DNA of 64,000 nucleotides, taken from positions 186,001 through 250,000 of the forward strand of contig NZ_CP047940.1 in the NCBI RefSeq assembly GCF_014280235.1, given 5' to 3'. This stretch comes from Cyanobium sp. NS01. Lineage in GTDB: Bacteria; Cyanobacteriota; Cyanobacteriia; PCC-6307; Cyanobiaceae. The notes beneath the pieces are model-generated. The model did not search any database. It saw only the letters and a list, made by a program, of their open reading frames with translations, and was not told the DNA's origin. The position numbers were made by a program, and so were the translations under genes. Shown here piece after piece: positions 1-9,109 of this stretch (the first letter of the stretch is position 1; each line of letters begins with the position of its first letter).

Positions 1-623
1 TGAGGCCGGAATTCCGCCAGCCGGCCGTCCCTCCGTCCTGGCTGCCCGCCGGCGAGGGCCCCTTGCTGCTGGTGATGGGCGGCAGTCAGGGAGCCCTGGG
101 CCTGAACCGGATGGTGCGGCCGCTGCTGCCCCGGCTGAGCGCCGCGGGGGTGAGGGTGGTGCACCTCACCGGCAGCAGTGATCCGGAGGCTGGCGCCCCC
201 CTGCCCCCGGGCGTGGTGGAGCGGCCCTTCAGTGATGAGATGGCGGGGTTGCTGGAAGCCACGTCCCTGGCCATCAGTCGCTCCGGGGCTGGAGCGCTCA
301 GCGAGCTGGCGGCTTGTGGCACCCCGGCCATCCTGGTGCCCTATCCCAGCGCGGCCGACCGTCACCAGGACGCCAATGCCGAGGCGGCCGCGAGCCTGGC
401 GGCCGCGGTGATCGTGCAGCAGCACGCGCCTGAGCTGCCCACCCTGGAGCGGGCCGTCTGGCGGCTGCTGGGCCCGCGCCTGCGCCGGGTGACGCACCAG
501 GCCGATCCGCTCACGGCGATGGCCGAGGGCATGGCCCGGCTGGACACCCCGGATGCCGATCGGCAGCTGGCCAGCCTGCTCGAGGATCTGGTGGCGGCCA
601 GACGGGTCCGATCCCGCTCCTGA
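1..623 (+). CDS. murG: MurG, UDP-GlcNAc transferase of peptidoglycan synthesis (C-terminal part, 5' end outside window)
   Basis: The frame is open from the first bases, so the gene starts before the window. It begins with 'RPEFRQP', the interdomain segment usual in MurG (NPVRPEF-like), followed by the C-domain motif 'LLVMGGSQGALGLNR'. Further on come 'ISRSGAGALSELAACGTPAILVP' split features, that is the acceptor/UDP-GlcNAc binding loop with the SGA(G) and GxP elements, and 'DRHQDANA'. MurG transfers GlcNAc to lipid I at the cytoplasmic face of the membrane to make lipid II. About 207 codons are visible of a family length near 350. The gene ends 25 bp before the stop of the convergent aminotransferase gene. 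Family assignment is strong; the N-terminal half cannot be judged. Confidence 0.9.
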   Translation, partial: RPEFRQPAVPPSWLPAGEGPLLLVMGGSQGALGLNRMVRPLLPRLSAAGVRVVHLTGSSDPEAGAPLPPGVVERPFSDEMAGLLEATSLAISRSGAGALSELAACGTPAILVPYPSAADRHQDANAEAAASLAAAVIVQQHAPELPTLERAVWRLLGPRLRRVTHQADPLTAMAEGMARLDTPDADRQLASLLEDLVAARRVRSRS

Positions 624-647
624 GCACCAGCTTGAGCGCGGGCCTGA

Positions 648-1799
648 TCAGTCGGTGGGGGGCAGCTCCTGGGCCAGGGCCGCCAGCAGCCGCCGATGGC
701 CGCGGCGGTCCTGCAGGCCGAGTCGCAGCCAGCTGGCGCCGAGCCCCTCGAACGACCGGCAGTCACGCAGCAGGATGCCGTGGCGGCGCTCCATGGCCTG
801 GCGCAGTTCCACCAGCGGGCCGCTGCCCCGCAGCAGCAGGAAGTTGGCCGCCGAGGGCATGGCCGTGAACTGGCCCCAGCGCCCGAGCTGCCGCCGCAGC
901 CAGGGCTGCTCCCGGGCCAGCCAGCCCTGCACCCGCAGGGTCCAGCCCGCCAGGGCCGACGGATCGGCCAGCAGCTGCTCCACCGCCGCCAGGGCGAGGC
1001 CGTTGACGGGCCAGGGATCGCGCCAGGCGGCCCAGCGCCGCAGCCGTTCGGGGCTGCCGAGGGCGTAGCCGATGCGCAGGCCGGCGCAGGCCAGCAGCTT
1101 GGTGAGGCTGCGCACCACCACCAGATTCGGATGGCGCTGCAGCAGGGGCAACAGCGACTGGGCCTCCCCGCCCGGCACCAGGGGCAGGAAGGCCTCGTCG
1201 CACACCACCAGGCGGTGGCGCTCCAGCAGCGGTTCGAGGGAGTGGCGGCTCCACAGCTGGCCGGTGGGGTTGTGGGGGTTGCAGATCCACAGCACCTGGG
1301 CCTCGCTCGCTGGGCTGGGGCTGTCAGGGAGGGCCGGGAAGGGCTGGGGGAAGGCCTCGGGCCAGGTCAGCGGCAGGGGCAGCCCCTGCCACCGGCCGCC
1401 CCAGCAGGCCAGGGCCCGGCTGTAGTCGGCGAAACCCGGCTGGGGCACCAGGCTGAGCCCCGCTGCGGCGGCGTCGCGGCCCGCCCAGGTGAACAGTTCA
1501 GCGGCGCCATTGCCCGGCAGCACATCGGCCGGCTCCAGCCCATGCAGCGCGGCCAGCTGCCCCCGCAGCCGCTGCCAGCCGCGGTCGGGGTAGACCCGCA
1601 CGGCCGAACCGAGGGACGCCCCCAGCAGGGCACGGCGCAGGGCCCAGGGCGGCCCGAAGGGCACCAGGGAGGCACTGGCATCGAGCAGCCGGCCGGGGGG
1701 CTGGCCCAGGCGGGCGGCGGCGGCAGTCAGGTTGCCGCCATGTCGCTCCCCCGTATCGCTCACCCGTATCGCCACTGTCCAGGGCCGAACGCTAGACAC
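648..1799 (-). CDS. PLP-dependent class I/II aminotransferase, CobD/HisC-like
   Basis: A 383-codon fold-type I aminotransferase. The opening 'RHGGNLTAAAARLG' and 'LLDASASLVPFGPP' are the L-threonine-O-3-phosphate decarboxylase (CobD/CobC) style of N-terminus. 'ICNPHNPTGQLW' carries the PLP-binding NPxNPTG motif, and 'VVRSLTKLLACAGLRIGY' carries the Schiff-base Lys and the phosphate-binding Arg. Known CobD proteins make the aminopropanol linker of cobalamin; HisC relatives act in histidine synthesis. The CobD reading fits the N-terminus better, but substrate specificity cannot be read from sequence alone. The first possible start is GTG at 1799; the GTG 12 codons later, just before 'SDTGERHGGN', is as likely. 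It is divergent from the pentapeptide-repeat gene. Confidence 0.8.
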   Translation of the reverse strand: MSSVRPWTVAIRVSDTGERHGGNLTAAAARLGQPPGRLLDASASLVPFGPPWALRRALLGASLGSAVRVYPDRGWQRLRGQLAALHGLEPADVLPGNGAAELFTWAGRDAAAAGLSLVPQPGFADYSRALACWGGRWQGLPLPLTWPEAFPQPFPALPDSPSPASEAQVLWICNPHNPTGQLWSRHSLEPLLERHRLVVCDEAFLPLVPGGEAQSLLPLLQRHPNLVVVRSLTKLLACAGLRIGYALGSPERLRRWAAWRDPWPVNGLALAAVEQLLADPSALAGWTLRVQGWLAREQPWLRRQLGRWGQFTAMPSAANFLLLRGSGPLVELRQAMERRHGILLRDCRSFEGLGASWLRLGLQDRRGHRRLLAALAQELPPTD

Positions 1800-1840
1800 T
1801 GAGCCATGGCGCTATAAATCAAACAATCGAGAGCCGGGCC

Positions 1841-2692
1841 ATGGCACGGGACTGGTGGGCATGCCGAGGCCTGGGCCCGCTCCGAGGCACCACCTCCCTC
1901 ATGCTGCTGGCTGCCCTCAGCCTGGGATCTCCTGCGCTACAGAGCAGGGCCGCCCTCGCCGGCTCCACCGACGACCTGCTGCAGCTGCTGGAGCAGCGGC
2001 AGTGCCCGCGCTGCAACCTCACCGGCGCCGATCTGGTGCACGCCCGGCTCGACGATGTGGACCTGCGCCAGGCTCGCCTCCAGCGCGCCAACCTCGGTCA
2101 GGCGCGGCTGGATGGCGCCCAGCTGATGGGCGCGGATCTGAGCTTCACCACGCTGCAGGGCGCCTCTCTGCGTGGAGCAGACCTGCGCGGCGCCCGGCTG
2201 GAGGGCACCGACCTGCGTCAGGCGGATCTGAGCGGTGCCCTGCTCGATCCGGGAGCCCTCTCCCGCGCCCACTGGCAGGGAGCCCGGGGAGTGGACCATG
2301 GTCAGCTGAGCTTCGGGGAACTCCACAACGCCGGTGTGCAGGCCGCTCAGCAGGGCCGCTATCCCGAGGCAGAGCAGTTCTTCAGTTCGGCGATCCGGCA
2401 GCAACCCGCTGCGGCCGTGAGCTGGGTGGCCCGGGGCATCACCCGCGGTGAGCAGGGCAAGGCCCAGCTGGCCGCCAACGACTTCAACTACGCCGCCAGC
2501 CTCTACGCCGCCGGCGGCGAGGAGACCCAGGCGGCCCAGCTGCGCCAGGCCGCTGCCACCATCAGCGCGCCACCGGGCCAGCCGGGGGGTGGAGGCAATG
2601 GCGTCGGCTCGGCGCTGGTGGGCGGCACGATGGGTGCCCTGCAGTTCCTGCTGCCCCTGGCCGCCAAGGCCTTCATGCCCCTCCCGTTCTGA
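1841..2692 (+). CDS. Exported pentapeptide-repeat protein with TPR-like C-terminal half
   Basis: The N-terminus contains a hydrophobic segment 'LMLLAALSLGSPAL' ending near 'ALAG', which reads as a signal peptide. A second ATG at 1901 would place that segment directly at the N-terminus. Residues about 60-145 are tandem A(D/N)LxX pentapeptides (e.g. 'GADLRGARLEGTDLRQADL'), which form a right-handed square beta-helix. Residues about 165-235 look like one or two tetratricopeptide helices ('AAQQGRYPEAEQFFSSAIR'). The tail is Gly/Pro-rich and ends in a hydrophobic stretch. The combination is common in cyanobacterial periplasmic or thylakoid-lumen proteins; function is unknown. Thirty-two bases separate it from selD. 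Confidence 0.75.
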   Translation: MARDWWACRGLGPLRGTTSLMLLAALSLGSPALQSRAALAGSTDDLLQLLEQRQCPRCNLTGADLVHARLDDVDLRQARLQRANLGQARLDGAQLMGADLSFTTLQGASLRGADLRGARLEGTDLRQADLSGALLDPGALSRAHWQGARGVDHGQLSFGELHNAGVQAAQQGRYPEAEQFFSSAIRQQPAAAVSWVARGITRGEQGKAQLAANDFNYAASLYAAGGEETQAAQLRQAAATISAPPGQPGGGGNGVGSALVGGTMGALQFLLPLAAKAFMPLPF

Positions 2693-2724
2693 GCCCCACC
2701 CGCTCCGGCCCGCTCCGCCCGCCC

Positions 2725-4854
2725 ATGCGTTCCTCCGGCCCGGCCGGCCACCTGCTTCTGGCCGGTGGCGGCCACACCCACGCCCTGGTGCTGCTGCGCT
2801 GGGCCATTGGGCGCGGCCGGCGGCCCCAACCGGGCCAGGTGAGCCTGGTGAGCCGGCACAGCACAGCCCTGTACTCGGGCATGGTGCCGGGCCTGGTGGC
2901 TGGCCTCTACAGCCGCGACGAGGCCAGCATCGATCTGCGCCAGCTGTGCCAGCGGGCCGGCGTGGCCTTCATCCGCGCCGAGATCACCGGCCTCGATCCC
3001 CAGCGCTGCCAGTTGCCTCTGCAGGGCCGCCCCGCGCTGCGCTGGGACTGGCTCAGCCTGGACGTGGGCGCCGTGACGGCCGGCACAAGCGCAGCGCCGG
3101 CCCTGGCCGTGAAGCCCCTGGAGCCCCTGCTCGCCTGGCTGGACGGCCTGGAGCCCCTCGATCGCAGGCTGCGCATCCGGGGAGGCGGCGCCGCTGCCGT
3201 GGAGCTGGCCCTGGCCCTGCGCCGTCGTGGTCAGCAGGTGGAGCTGCTGCTGCGGGGCCAGGGGTTGCACCTCGGCTCGGGAGCGGCCAACCGGCTCGGA
3301 GAGCGGCTGCTGCGGGCCGCCCAGGTGGGGGTGCGCAGGGGCGTGGAGCCAGCGGCCGCTGCCGATCTGGCCTGTACGGGCAGCGCCGCTCCCGCCTGGC
3401 TCGCCGCCGCCGGCCTGGCCTGTGACCGGCGCGGCCGGGTGCTCACCGAGGCCAGCCTGCAGGTGCAGGGCCACCCCGCGATCCTGGCCTGCGGCGACTG
3501 CGCCGTGCTGGCCGGCGCGCCCCGGGCGCCGGCGGGGGTGTGGGCCGTGCGGGCGGCGCCCACCCTCGCTGTGAACCTGGAGCGGCTGCTAGCGGCTGAT
3601 CCTGCCCGGCTGCCGGCCCTGCGCCCCTGGCGGCCCCAGCGCTGGGCGCTGCAGCTGCTCGGCGACGGCGGTGGTGCCACGGGCCGGCCTCCGCGGGCCA
3701 TCGCCCTGTGGGGCCCCCTGGCGCTCGGCCCCAGCCGCTGGCTGTGGCGCTGGAAAGACCAGATCGACCGGCGCTTCATGCAGCGCTTTCTGCCCGATGG
3801 CGCCATGGCGCCCGGCCCCGCTGACGCCATGGCCTGCCGCGGCTGCGCCGCCAAGCTGCCGGCCGCACCGCTTCTGGCGGCCCTGGCCCAGAGCGGCCAG
3901 AGCACCTCAGCTGAAGACGCCGCCTCGGTGACACGCACGGCCAATGGGGCGCTGCTGCTGCAGAGCGTGGATGGCTTCCCCGCCCTGGTGGCCGATGCCT
4001 GGCTCAACGCCCGCCTCTCCACCCTGCACGCCTGCAGCGATCTCTGGGCCAGCGGCGCCCAGGTGCACAGCGCCCTGGCGGTGCTGACCCTGCCCCAGGC
4101 CGCGGCGACCCTGCAGCAGGAGCTGCTGCACCAGAGCCTGGCCGGGATCCGCTCGGTGCTGGAGCCCCTGCAGGCCCCCCTGCTTGGGGGCCACACCCTG
4201 GAGGCCCGCGACGGCGGTGGGCTGGTGGTGGCCCTCAGCGTCAATGGGGTGGTGGAGCCGCGGCAGCACTGGCCGAAGGGGCCGCTGCAGCCAGGCGATG
4301 CCCTGCTGCTCAGCCGTCCGCTGGGCACGGGGGTGCTGTTCGCTGCCGCCATGGCCGGGGCGGCCCGGCCTCGCTGGATCGACGCCGCCCTCGAGCAGCT
4401 GCAGCAGAGCCAGGCCCCCCTGGTGCCCCTGCTGCGGCAGCACGGCTGCCGCGCCTGCACGGACGTGACCGGCTACGGGCTGCTGGGGCACCTGGGCGAG
4501 ATGCTGGCGGCGCGTGGAGCCGGGCTGGAGGTGGTGCTGGCGGGCGGGGCTATTCCGAGCTTGGCGGGGGCCCTGGAGCTGCTGCAGCAGGGCCATGCCA
4601 GCAGCCTGGCGCCAGCCAACGCCAGCGCCCTGGAGCTGCTGGCGGGCCCGGTGCGGCTGGAGCCTGGCGCCGGAGCTGGCCCAGGCAGGGCAGCCCAGGA
4701 CACGGCCCTGCGGGCCCTGCTGATCGACCCCCAGACCTGCGGCCCCCTGCTGGCGGCCGTGCCGGGCGAGGCGGCTGAGGCCGCCGTGGCAAGCCTGCGC
4801 CGGGGGGGCTTCCCGGCTGCGGCCGTGGTGGGGCGGGTGTTGGTGGAAGAATGA
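2725..4854 (+). CDS. selD: Selenide, water dikinase (SelD) with N-terminal NDH-like FAD/NAD domain
   Basis: A 709-residue two-domain protein. Residues 1-350 resemble a type II NADH dehydrogenase/pyridine nucleotide-disulfide oxidoreductase: 'LLAGGGHTHALVLL' is a GxGxxH dinucleotide loop, and 'ILACGDCAVL' is the second FAD-binding motif. Residues from about 369 are SelD: 'MACRGCAAKLP' holds Cys374 and Lys377, matching the catalytic Cys17/Lys20 pair of the E. coli enzyme. 'LLGGHTLEARDGGGL', 'DVTGYGLLGHLGEM' and 'DPQTCGPLLAAV' are AIRS-family ATP/Mg motifs. SelD makes selenophosphate from selenide and ATP. Fusions of this kind are known in cyanobacteria. The stop overlaps the kdsD start as ATGA, indicating translational coupling. 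No selA, selB, tRNA-Sec or 2-selenouridine synthase gene is visible here. Confidence 0.88.
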   Translation: MRSSGPAGHLLLAGGGHTHALVLLRWAIGRGRRPQPGQVSLVSRHSTALYSGMVPGLVAGLYSRDEASIDLRQLCQRAGVAFIRAEITGLDPQRCQLPLQGRPALRWDWLSLDVGAVTAGTSAAPALAVKPLEPLLAWLDGLEPLDRRLRIRGGGAAAVELALALRRRGQQVELLLRGQGLHLGSGAANRLGERLLRAAQVGVRRGVEPAAAADLACTGSAAPAWLAAAGLACDRRGRVLTEASLQVQGHPAILACGDCAVLAGAPRAPAGVWAVRAAPTLAVNLERLLAADPARLPALRPWRPQRWALQLLGDGGGATGRPPRAIALWGPLALGPSRWLWRWKDQIDRRFMQRFLPDGAMAPGPADAMACRGCAAKLPAAPLLAALAQSGQSTSAEDAASVTRTANGALLLQSVDGFPALVADAWLNARLSTLHACSDLWASGAQVHSALAVLTLPQAAATLQQELLHQSLAGIRSVLEPLQAPLLGGHTLEARDGGGLVVALSVNGVVEPRQHWPKGPLQPGDALLLSRPLGTGVLFAAAMAGAARPRWIDAALEQLQQSQAPLVPLLRQHGCRACTDVTGYGLLGHLGEMLAARGAGLEVVLAGGAIPSLAGALELLQQGHASSLAPANASALELLAGPVRLEPGAGAGPGRAAQDTALRALLIDPQTCGPLLAAVPGEAAEAAVASLRRGGFPAAAVVGRVLVEE

Positions 4855-5900
4855 GGACACTCCCTGTGCCGCCCTTGTCTGCCCTTACCCGCTGCCTGCA
4901 GGAAGAGGCCTCTGCGATCGCCGCTGCCGCCGAGCGCCTCGATCCCCAGCAGGTGGAGGCCGCGCTGGAGCTTCTGGAGAGCTGCCGGCAGCGCCGGGGC
5001 AAGCTGCTCGTCACCGGCGTGGGCAAGAGCGGCATCGTGGCACGTAAGATTGCTGCCACTTTCTCTTCGATCGGCCTCACGGCGGTGTTCCTCAACCCCG
5101 TGGACGCCCTGCACGGTGACCTGGGCATCGTGGCCGCCGATGACGTGACCCTGCTGCTCTCCAACAGCGGAGAGACGCATGAGCTGCTGGCCATCCTTCC
5201 CCACCTGAAGCGGCGGGGCACCAGCCGTATTGCCCTGGTGGGACGGCAGAAGTCGAGCCTGGCCCGCGGCTGCGACCTCGTTCTCGAAGGGGCCGTGGAC
5301 CGCGAGGCCTGCCCCCTCAATCTGGCCCCCACCGCCAGCACGGCCGTGGCCATGGCCATTGGGGATGCCCTGGCGGCGGTGTGGATGGAGAGGGCAGGCA
5401 TTTCGCCGGTGGACTTTGCCATCAACCATCCGGCCGGCTCCCTTGGCCGGCGCCTCACCCTCACAGTGGGCGACCTGATGGTGCCCGCCGGCGAAATTCA
5501 GGCCCTGCATCCGGAGGCGCGCCTGCCAGTGGTGATCGCCCACCTCACCCAGGGGAGTCCTGGGCGGGGCAGTCTCGGGGCCAGCTGGGTGCATGGCAGC
5601 GATCCTTCCACGCTGGCGGGGCTGATCACTGACGGTGACCTTCGCCGCACCCTGCAGCGCTATGGCCCGGGGGACTGGGACCGGATCACCGCCGCTGAGA
5701 TGGCCACCAGGGATCCGATCACCGTGACCCCCGAGGTGCTGGCCGCCGAGGCCCTTGAGCTGATGGAGCGCAACCGCCGCAAGGCGATTTCGGTGCTGCC
5801 AGTGGTGTCGCTGGAGGCCCCCCTGCGCCTTCAGGGGCTGCTACGCCTGCATGATCTGGTCAAGGCCGGCTTCAGTGCGTCAGCCACCTTCCCCAGCTGA
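4851..5900 (+). CDS. kdsD: Arabinose-5-phosphate isomerase (KdsD/KpsF/GutQ family)
   Basis: A 349-residue SIS domain plus CBS pair. The SIS part (about residues 45-180) carries '[19 protein letters not shown]', 'HGDLGIV' and '[13 protein letters not shown]', the signature of D-arabinose 5-phosphate isomerases. Residues about 205-340 form two CBS modules, with '[13 protein letters not shown]' in the first. The enzyme converts ribulose 5-phosphate to arabinose 5-phosphate, the first committed step to Kdo. It lies directly upstream of kdsA and kdsC, so the pathway assignment is strongly supported by context. The ATG overlaps the selD stop by 4 bp. Confidence 0.93.
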   Translation: MRTLPVPPLSALTRCLQEEASAIAAAAERLDPQQVEAALELLESCRQRRGKLLVTGVGKSGIVARKIAATFSSIGLTAVFLNPVDALHGDLGIVAADDVTLLLSNSGETHELLAILPHLKRRGTSRIALVGRQKSSLARGCDLVLEGAVDREACPLNLAPTASTAVAMAIGDALAAVWMERAGISPVDFAINHPAGSLGRRLTLTVGDLMVPAGEIQALHPEARLPVVIAHLTQGSPGRGSLGASWVHGSDPSTLAGLITDGDLRRTLQRYGPGDWDRITAAEMATRDPITVTPEVLAAEALELMERNRRKAISVLPVVSLEAPLRLQGLLRLHDLVKAGFSASATFPS

Positions 5901-5920
5901 ATCCTTTTGTCACCCTCCCG

Positions 5921-6742
5921 ATGAGCTTCCGCCTGATTGCCGGACCCTGCGTGATCGAGAGTCGAGATCTCGTGCTGCAGGTGGCCGAGCGAGTGAGCGA
6001 ACTGTGCGCCGAGTTGGGCATCAGCTACGTCTTCAAGGCCAGCTTCGACAAGGCCAATCGCAGCTCGGGCCGCTCGTTCCGCGGGCCCGGTGCCGAGGAG
6101 GGCCTGGGGATCCTGAAAGAGGTGCGACAGCAGCTGGAGATCCCTGTGCTCACCGACATCCACGAGAGCCACCAGGCCGCCGCCGCCGCCGAAGCGGTGG
6201 ACGTGCTGCAGATCCCCGCCTTCCTCTGCCGCCAGACTGATTTGCTCGAGGCCGCCGCCCAGGCGGTGGCCGGCACGGACAAGGTGGTGAACGTGAAGAA
6301 GGGCCAGTTCCTGGCGCCGTGGGACATGGCCCAGGTGGTGAACAAGCTGGGCGAGGGTGGTCTGACGCCCGAAAGCGGCCGCCTCTGGCTCACCGAGCGG
6401 GGTTCCAGCTTCGGTTACAACACCCTGGTGGTGGACTACCGCAGCGTGCCCCAGATGCAGGCGTTGGGGTGCCCGGTGATCTTCGATGCCACCCACGCCG
6501 TGCAGCAGCCGGGCGGCCGCGGCTCCAGCTCCGGTGGTCAGCGGGAGTTCGTGGCTCCTCTGGCCCGGGCGGCGGTGGCGGCTGGGGTGGATGGGCTGTT
6601 CATGGAGGTTCACCCCGACCCTGACCAGGCCCTCAGTGATGGGCCAAACATGGTGCCCCTGCATCGCCTGGAAGCCCTGCTGCGCCAGCTGATGGAGCTG
6701 CGCGCCGTGGTGCAGGACGACCTGGCCGTGAGCACCTATTGA
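5921..6742 (+). CDS. kdsA: 3-deoxy-8-phosphooctulonate synthase (KdsA), metal-dependent type
   Basis: A 273-residue TIM-barrel aldolase that condenses arabinose 5-phosphate with phosphoenolpyruvate to Kdo-8-phosphate in the cytoplasm. '[10 protein letters not shown]' at the N-terminus has Cys10, where metal-dependent KdsA enzymes have Cys and the E. coli metal-independent type has Asn. The other metal-ligand regions are visible: '[12 protein letters not shown]' (His) and '[16 protein letters not shown]' (Glu, Asp). '[12 protein letters not shown]' is the PEP/A5P-binding strand. It starts 20 bp after kdsD. Its TGA is followed within 6 bp by the preferred kdsC ATG. Confidence 0.95.
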   Translation: MSFRLIAGPCVIESRDLVLQVAERVSELCAELGISYVFKASFDKANRSSGRSFRGPGAEEGLGILKEVRQQLEIPVLTDIHESHQAAAAAEAVDVLQIPAFLCRQTDLLEAAAQAVAGTDKVVNVKKGQFLAPWDMAQVVNKLGEGGLTPESGRLWLTERGSSFGYNTLVVDYRSVPQMQALGCPVIFDATHAVQQPGGRGSSSGGQREFVAPLARAAVAAGVDGLFMEVHPDPDQALSDGPNMVPLHRLEALLRQLMELRAVVQDDLAVSTY

Positions 6743-6747
6743 CCTCC

Positions 6748-7323
6748 ATGGCCGCTCCTTTGCAGGCCCTGCGCTCGAGGATCCGGCGTCTGGCAATCGG
6801 CCCGAGGCTGGCCGCTGTGAAGCTGCTTGTGTGCGATGTGGACGGGGTACTCACTGATGGCGGTCTCTATTACGAAGCCAGCGGTGGCGTGACCAAGCGT
6901 TTCAACGTGCGCGATGGCCTGGCGATCCGCATGCTGCAGCGCGCCGGTATTGAGGTGGCTCTGCTCAGCGGCGGCCGCCGCGGTGCCATCGAGCATCGGG
7001 CCCGCCATCTGCAGATCTGCCATTGCCGCGCCGAGGTGGGCGACAAGTTGCTGGGGCTGCGCGAGTTGCAGGCTGAGCTGGACCGCGGCCGGGAGGCCAC
7101 GGCCTTCATCGGCGACGACCTCAACGATCTGGCAGTTCGGCCGGCCACCGCCTTGTTGGTGGCGCCGGCAGACGCGGCCCGGGGCCTGCGCCAGCGGGCC
7201 GATTGGGTGCTGCGTAGTCATGGAGGCCATGGCGCTGTGCGGGAGTTGGCGGAGGCGCTGCTGGAGAGCCGTGGAGCCCTGGCAGCCCTGCACAGGGACG
7301 GCTGGCGTGAGGGCAACGCCTGA
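6748..7323 (+). CDS. kdsC: 3-deoxy-D-manno-octulosonate 8-phosphate phosphatase (KdsC), HAD family
   Basis: A HAD subclass C0 phosphatase of about 190 residues. The nucleophile motif is 'CDVDGVLTDGGLYY' (DxDGxxT), motif II lies in 'VALLSGGRRGA', and motif IV is 'FIGDDLNDL'. It dephosphorylates Kdo-8-phosphate to Kdo, the last step before CMP activation. ATG at 6748 is preferred over an in-frame TTG at 6739 that overlaps the kdsA stop. It closes the selD-kdsD-kdsA-kdsC operon. The next 700 bp contain only decayed sequence. Confidence 0.92.
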   Translation: MAAPLQALRSRIRRLAIGPRLAAVKLLVCDVDGVLTDGGLYYEASGGVTKRFNVRDGLAIRMLQRAGIEVALLSGGRRGAIEHRARHLQICHCRAEVGDKLLGLRELQAELDRGREATAFIGDDLNDLAVRPATALLVAPADAARGLRQRADWVLRSHGGHGAVRELAEALLESRGALAALHRDGWREGNA

Positions 7324-7399
7324 ACCTGGAACCCGAACCAGTGGTAAGGGTGGGGCGAGGTCAGCACCGTATGTGCCAGCTCACAACCGATCTAACCCT

Positions 7400-7735
7400 C
7401 ACTGCGACCGGTCACTGATCAGGTCGATCCCGGCAAAGCGGCGCATGGTAGGTACCTCAATTAGGATCTCTTGCATTGCCGGATCACTGAGTAAACAACA
7501 CTGCTGCAGCAGGTGAATCCGCAGCATGGTTGCCAGCGGGTACGGAGGCCTTCTGCCCTACTTGCTCGTTTTTGGATAATCAGGGCTAGATCAGCTCAAT
7601 CGGTGCCTACCAGGGAACAGGGAACCATAGCCTTCATCTCCGACAGCAACTTCTTCCAGTTGGTCTGCTTCTGGGCGGTGGTCTGCTCGTCATCAGAGAA
7701 GCCGAGCTTTTTACAGCCTATCAACCCAGTCCTTG
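7400..7735 (-). pseudogene. IS5-family transposase remnant (N-terminal third)
   Basis: On the minus strand several short frames match the start of an IS5-type transposase. From about 7720 'CKKLGFSDDEQTTAQKQT' runs on to 'LLSEMKAMVP'. Then, in a shifted frame, comes 'PDYPKTSK', followed by a stop. Next is 'GRRPPYPLATMLRIHLLQQ' and then 'LLSDPAMQEILIEVPTMRR', ending in 'FAGIDLISDR'. These are the conserved 'EPHYPKTSKKGGRPPYPLATMLRIHLLQQ' block and the following block of the family, here broken by at least one frameshift and two stops and cut off after about 110 residues. Matching is from memory of the family. The element is dead. Confidence 0.8.
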
Positions 7736-8014
7736 CTTAGGATCAAGGGGGCCGTTGTCTCGCAGGTGAGTTGGATTTTCCAGAGTCTCCCTAAGTCAAG
7801 CCACCATCTCCAAAGTTGCAGTGTGATTGGCTTCACTGAGGCCAAGGGCCAGAGAATGACGTAATGGCGAAATCTCATTACAGGGGCAAGGCAGGCGAGG
7901 AACCCGGGGGCGATCCACGCATAGCATGCTTATAGCCATACCTTCGATTCATAGCTCATCCACGCCAGAACTCATGGCCTGAGAGGGTCCTGATGTCAAG
8001 CTGAAGCAGTAGCT
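7736..8014. other. Non-coding gap between IS5 remnant and HIT gene
   Basis: No convincing gene, RNA or terminator is seen. Stops occur in all frames within short distances, and I could not match any translated fragment to a family. It may include the outer flank of the decayed IS5 copy; no clear terminal inverted repeat was found. Confidence 0.4.
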
Positions 8015-8506
8015 TTATGATGGGATATCCAGCCACGACCGGTCACTCTCGACGTATTCTCGGCCGCGGTCCACAAGTTCGCCCACACGCCCTGGATCGG
8101 CCGCCGGCCGTTTATTCTCAGCCACTAACCGGTATTGGTCTGCTACGCTCCACGCAGCAGTATGTAGATCCGAGACTTGGCGGGGGATGAGATGTAGATG
8201 CAGGTGTGGTGCCCCTTCTCCAAAGGCGATGGCATACACGCGGTCGCAGCCTGTGAGCCTCTGCACTAATTGGCTTGCATACCGCACGGCATGGCCCCAG
8301 CTAAGAGCTTCCTTGTTGCTGAACTCCAGCGGTCCGGCTAGGTGGCGGCGCGCATCGAGCAGCAGCCAGCCGGGCAGGGGAGCTGGATTGGGATGGTGCC
8401 GCAGCAGCCAGAGGTCGGAGCGGGCGATTTCGTAGGCAATGACGCTGGCGGCATCTTCGTGAAGAAGACAGATGGCGCATGGTCGACGGGATCGGGTGGG
8501 GGCCAT
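8015..8506 (-). CDS. HIT-family nucleotide hydrolase/transferase
   Basis: A 163-residue protein ending its core with 'HLHLHLIPRQ', the His-phi-His-phi-His-phi-phi triad in which the middle His is the nucleophile attacking a nucleotide alpha-phosphate. The N-terminus 'CAICLLHEDAASVIAYE' resembles the Cys-containing start of HIT proteins, and 'LWLLRHHP...PGWLLLDARRH' is the usual first strand pair. The C-terminus is longer than in minimal HIT proteins (about 110-140 residues). Substrate is unknown. It stands alone among IS remnants, so it may have been carried in or stranded there. It appears intact. Confidence 0.8.
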   Translation of the reverse strand: MAPTRSRRPCAICLLHEDAASVIAYEIARSDLWLLRHHPNPAPLPGWLLLDARRHLAGPLEFSNKEALSWGHAVRYASQLVQRLTGCDRVYAIAFGEGAPHLHLHLIPRQVSDLHTAAWSVADQYRLVAENKRPAADPGRVGELVDRGREYVESDRSWLDIPS

Positions 8507-8999
8507 GCCAGAAGGAATACTAATTCGATGACATCACTGCGCATCGCCTTCCAGATTCACCAGGCGGCACGGGCAGCAGTCGGTACCAGACTACGTCCTT
8601 TTTGATCTGTCGCTCTACCAGGGCGAGATCAGCAGTTAGGGGTTTCCTGAATCCGTGATTATCGATCAAAGCCTCACCGTGCTGACTCTAGGGACAGTGA
8701 TGAACTACTGCTCGTAATCGATTGGACTAATCTAGTCCATCGTTGAGTGGAAGTACTCTCGCTTGTCAGGCCCTCGATCCAGAAAGCCAGATCACGCTGG
8801 AGCCGCTGGGAAGAGATCAGTACTTCTCGATCCTCATCAAGATCCAGATCAAGTACGAGGCCGAAGATGAAGATCTCTATCGCTGCATTATCCCCGTAGC
8901 AGTCATTGGCAGATATGCTGCGGAGGCCCATGTTTTATCAGCAGATCGTGGTAGCCGGTAGCTCGGCGTTGAGCGGATCTAACCCCGATATGTGCAATA
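8507..8999. other. Non-coding, probably decayed sequence
   Basis: About 490 bp with only short frames. The longest (8743-8961 on plus and 8674-8931 on minus) are not recognisable and have no supporting start signal. No tRNA or terminator is seen. Given the transposase remnants on either side, degenerate mobile DNA is the simplest explanation. Confidence 0.4.
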
Positions 9000-9108
9000 C
9001 CTGTTTAATGGTTCAGAGTGGGTGCTCAGCAAGAGCCTCTGCTTGTGTTCGTCATCCCAGTGTTTTCGTGGTCGGCCGTTGAGAGCCAGAGCAACGGCAT
9101 TCAAGTCC
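9000..9108 (-). pseudogene. IS30-family transposase remnant (C-terminal end)
   Basis: The minus strand reads 'DLNAVALALNGRPRKH'. After adding one base it continues 'RKTLG', stop, 'RTQAEALAEH'. IS30-type transposases end in 'ALNGRPRKTLGWRTPAEAL', so this copy carries a one-base frameshift and a Trp-to-stop change. It abuts an IS3-type remnant at about 9109, with no spacer, as expected from one element having landed in or beside another. Only the last 35 or so residues survive. Confidence 0.75.
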
Positions 9109-9109
9109 G

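Noticed and set aside
696-1802. Plus-strand frame of 368 codons
   Set aside because: Antisense to the aminotransferase gene, without recognisable motifs.
8674-8931. 85-codon minus frame in the IS graveyard
   Set aside because: No start context and no recognisable similarity; treated as decayed DNA.
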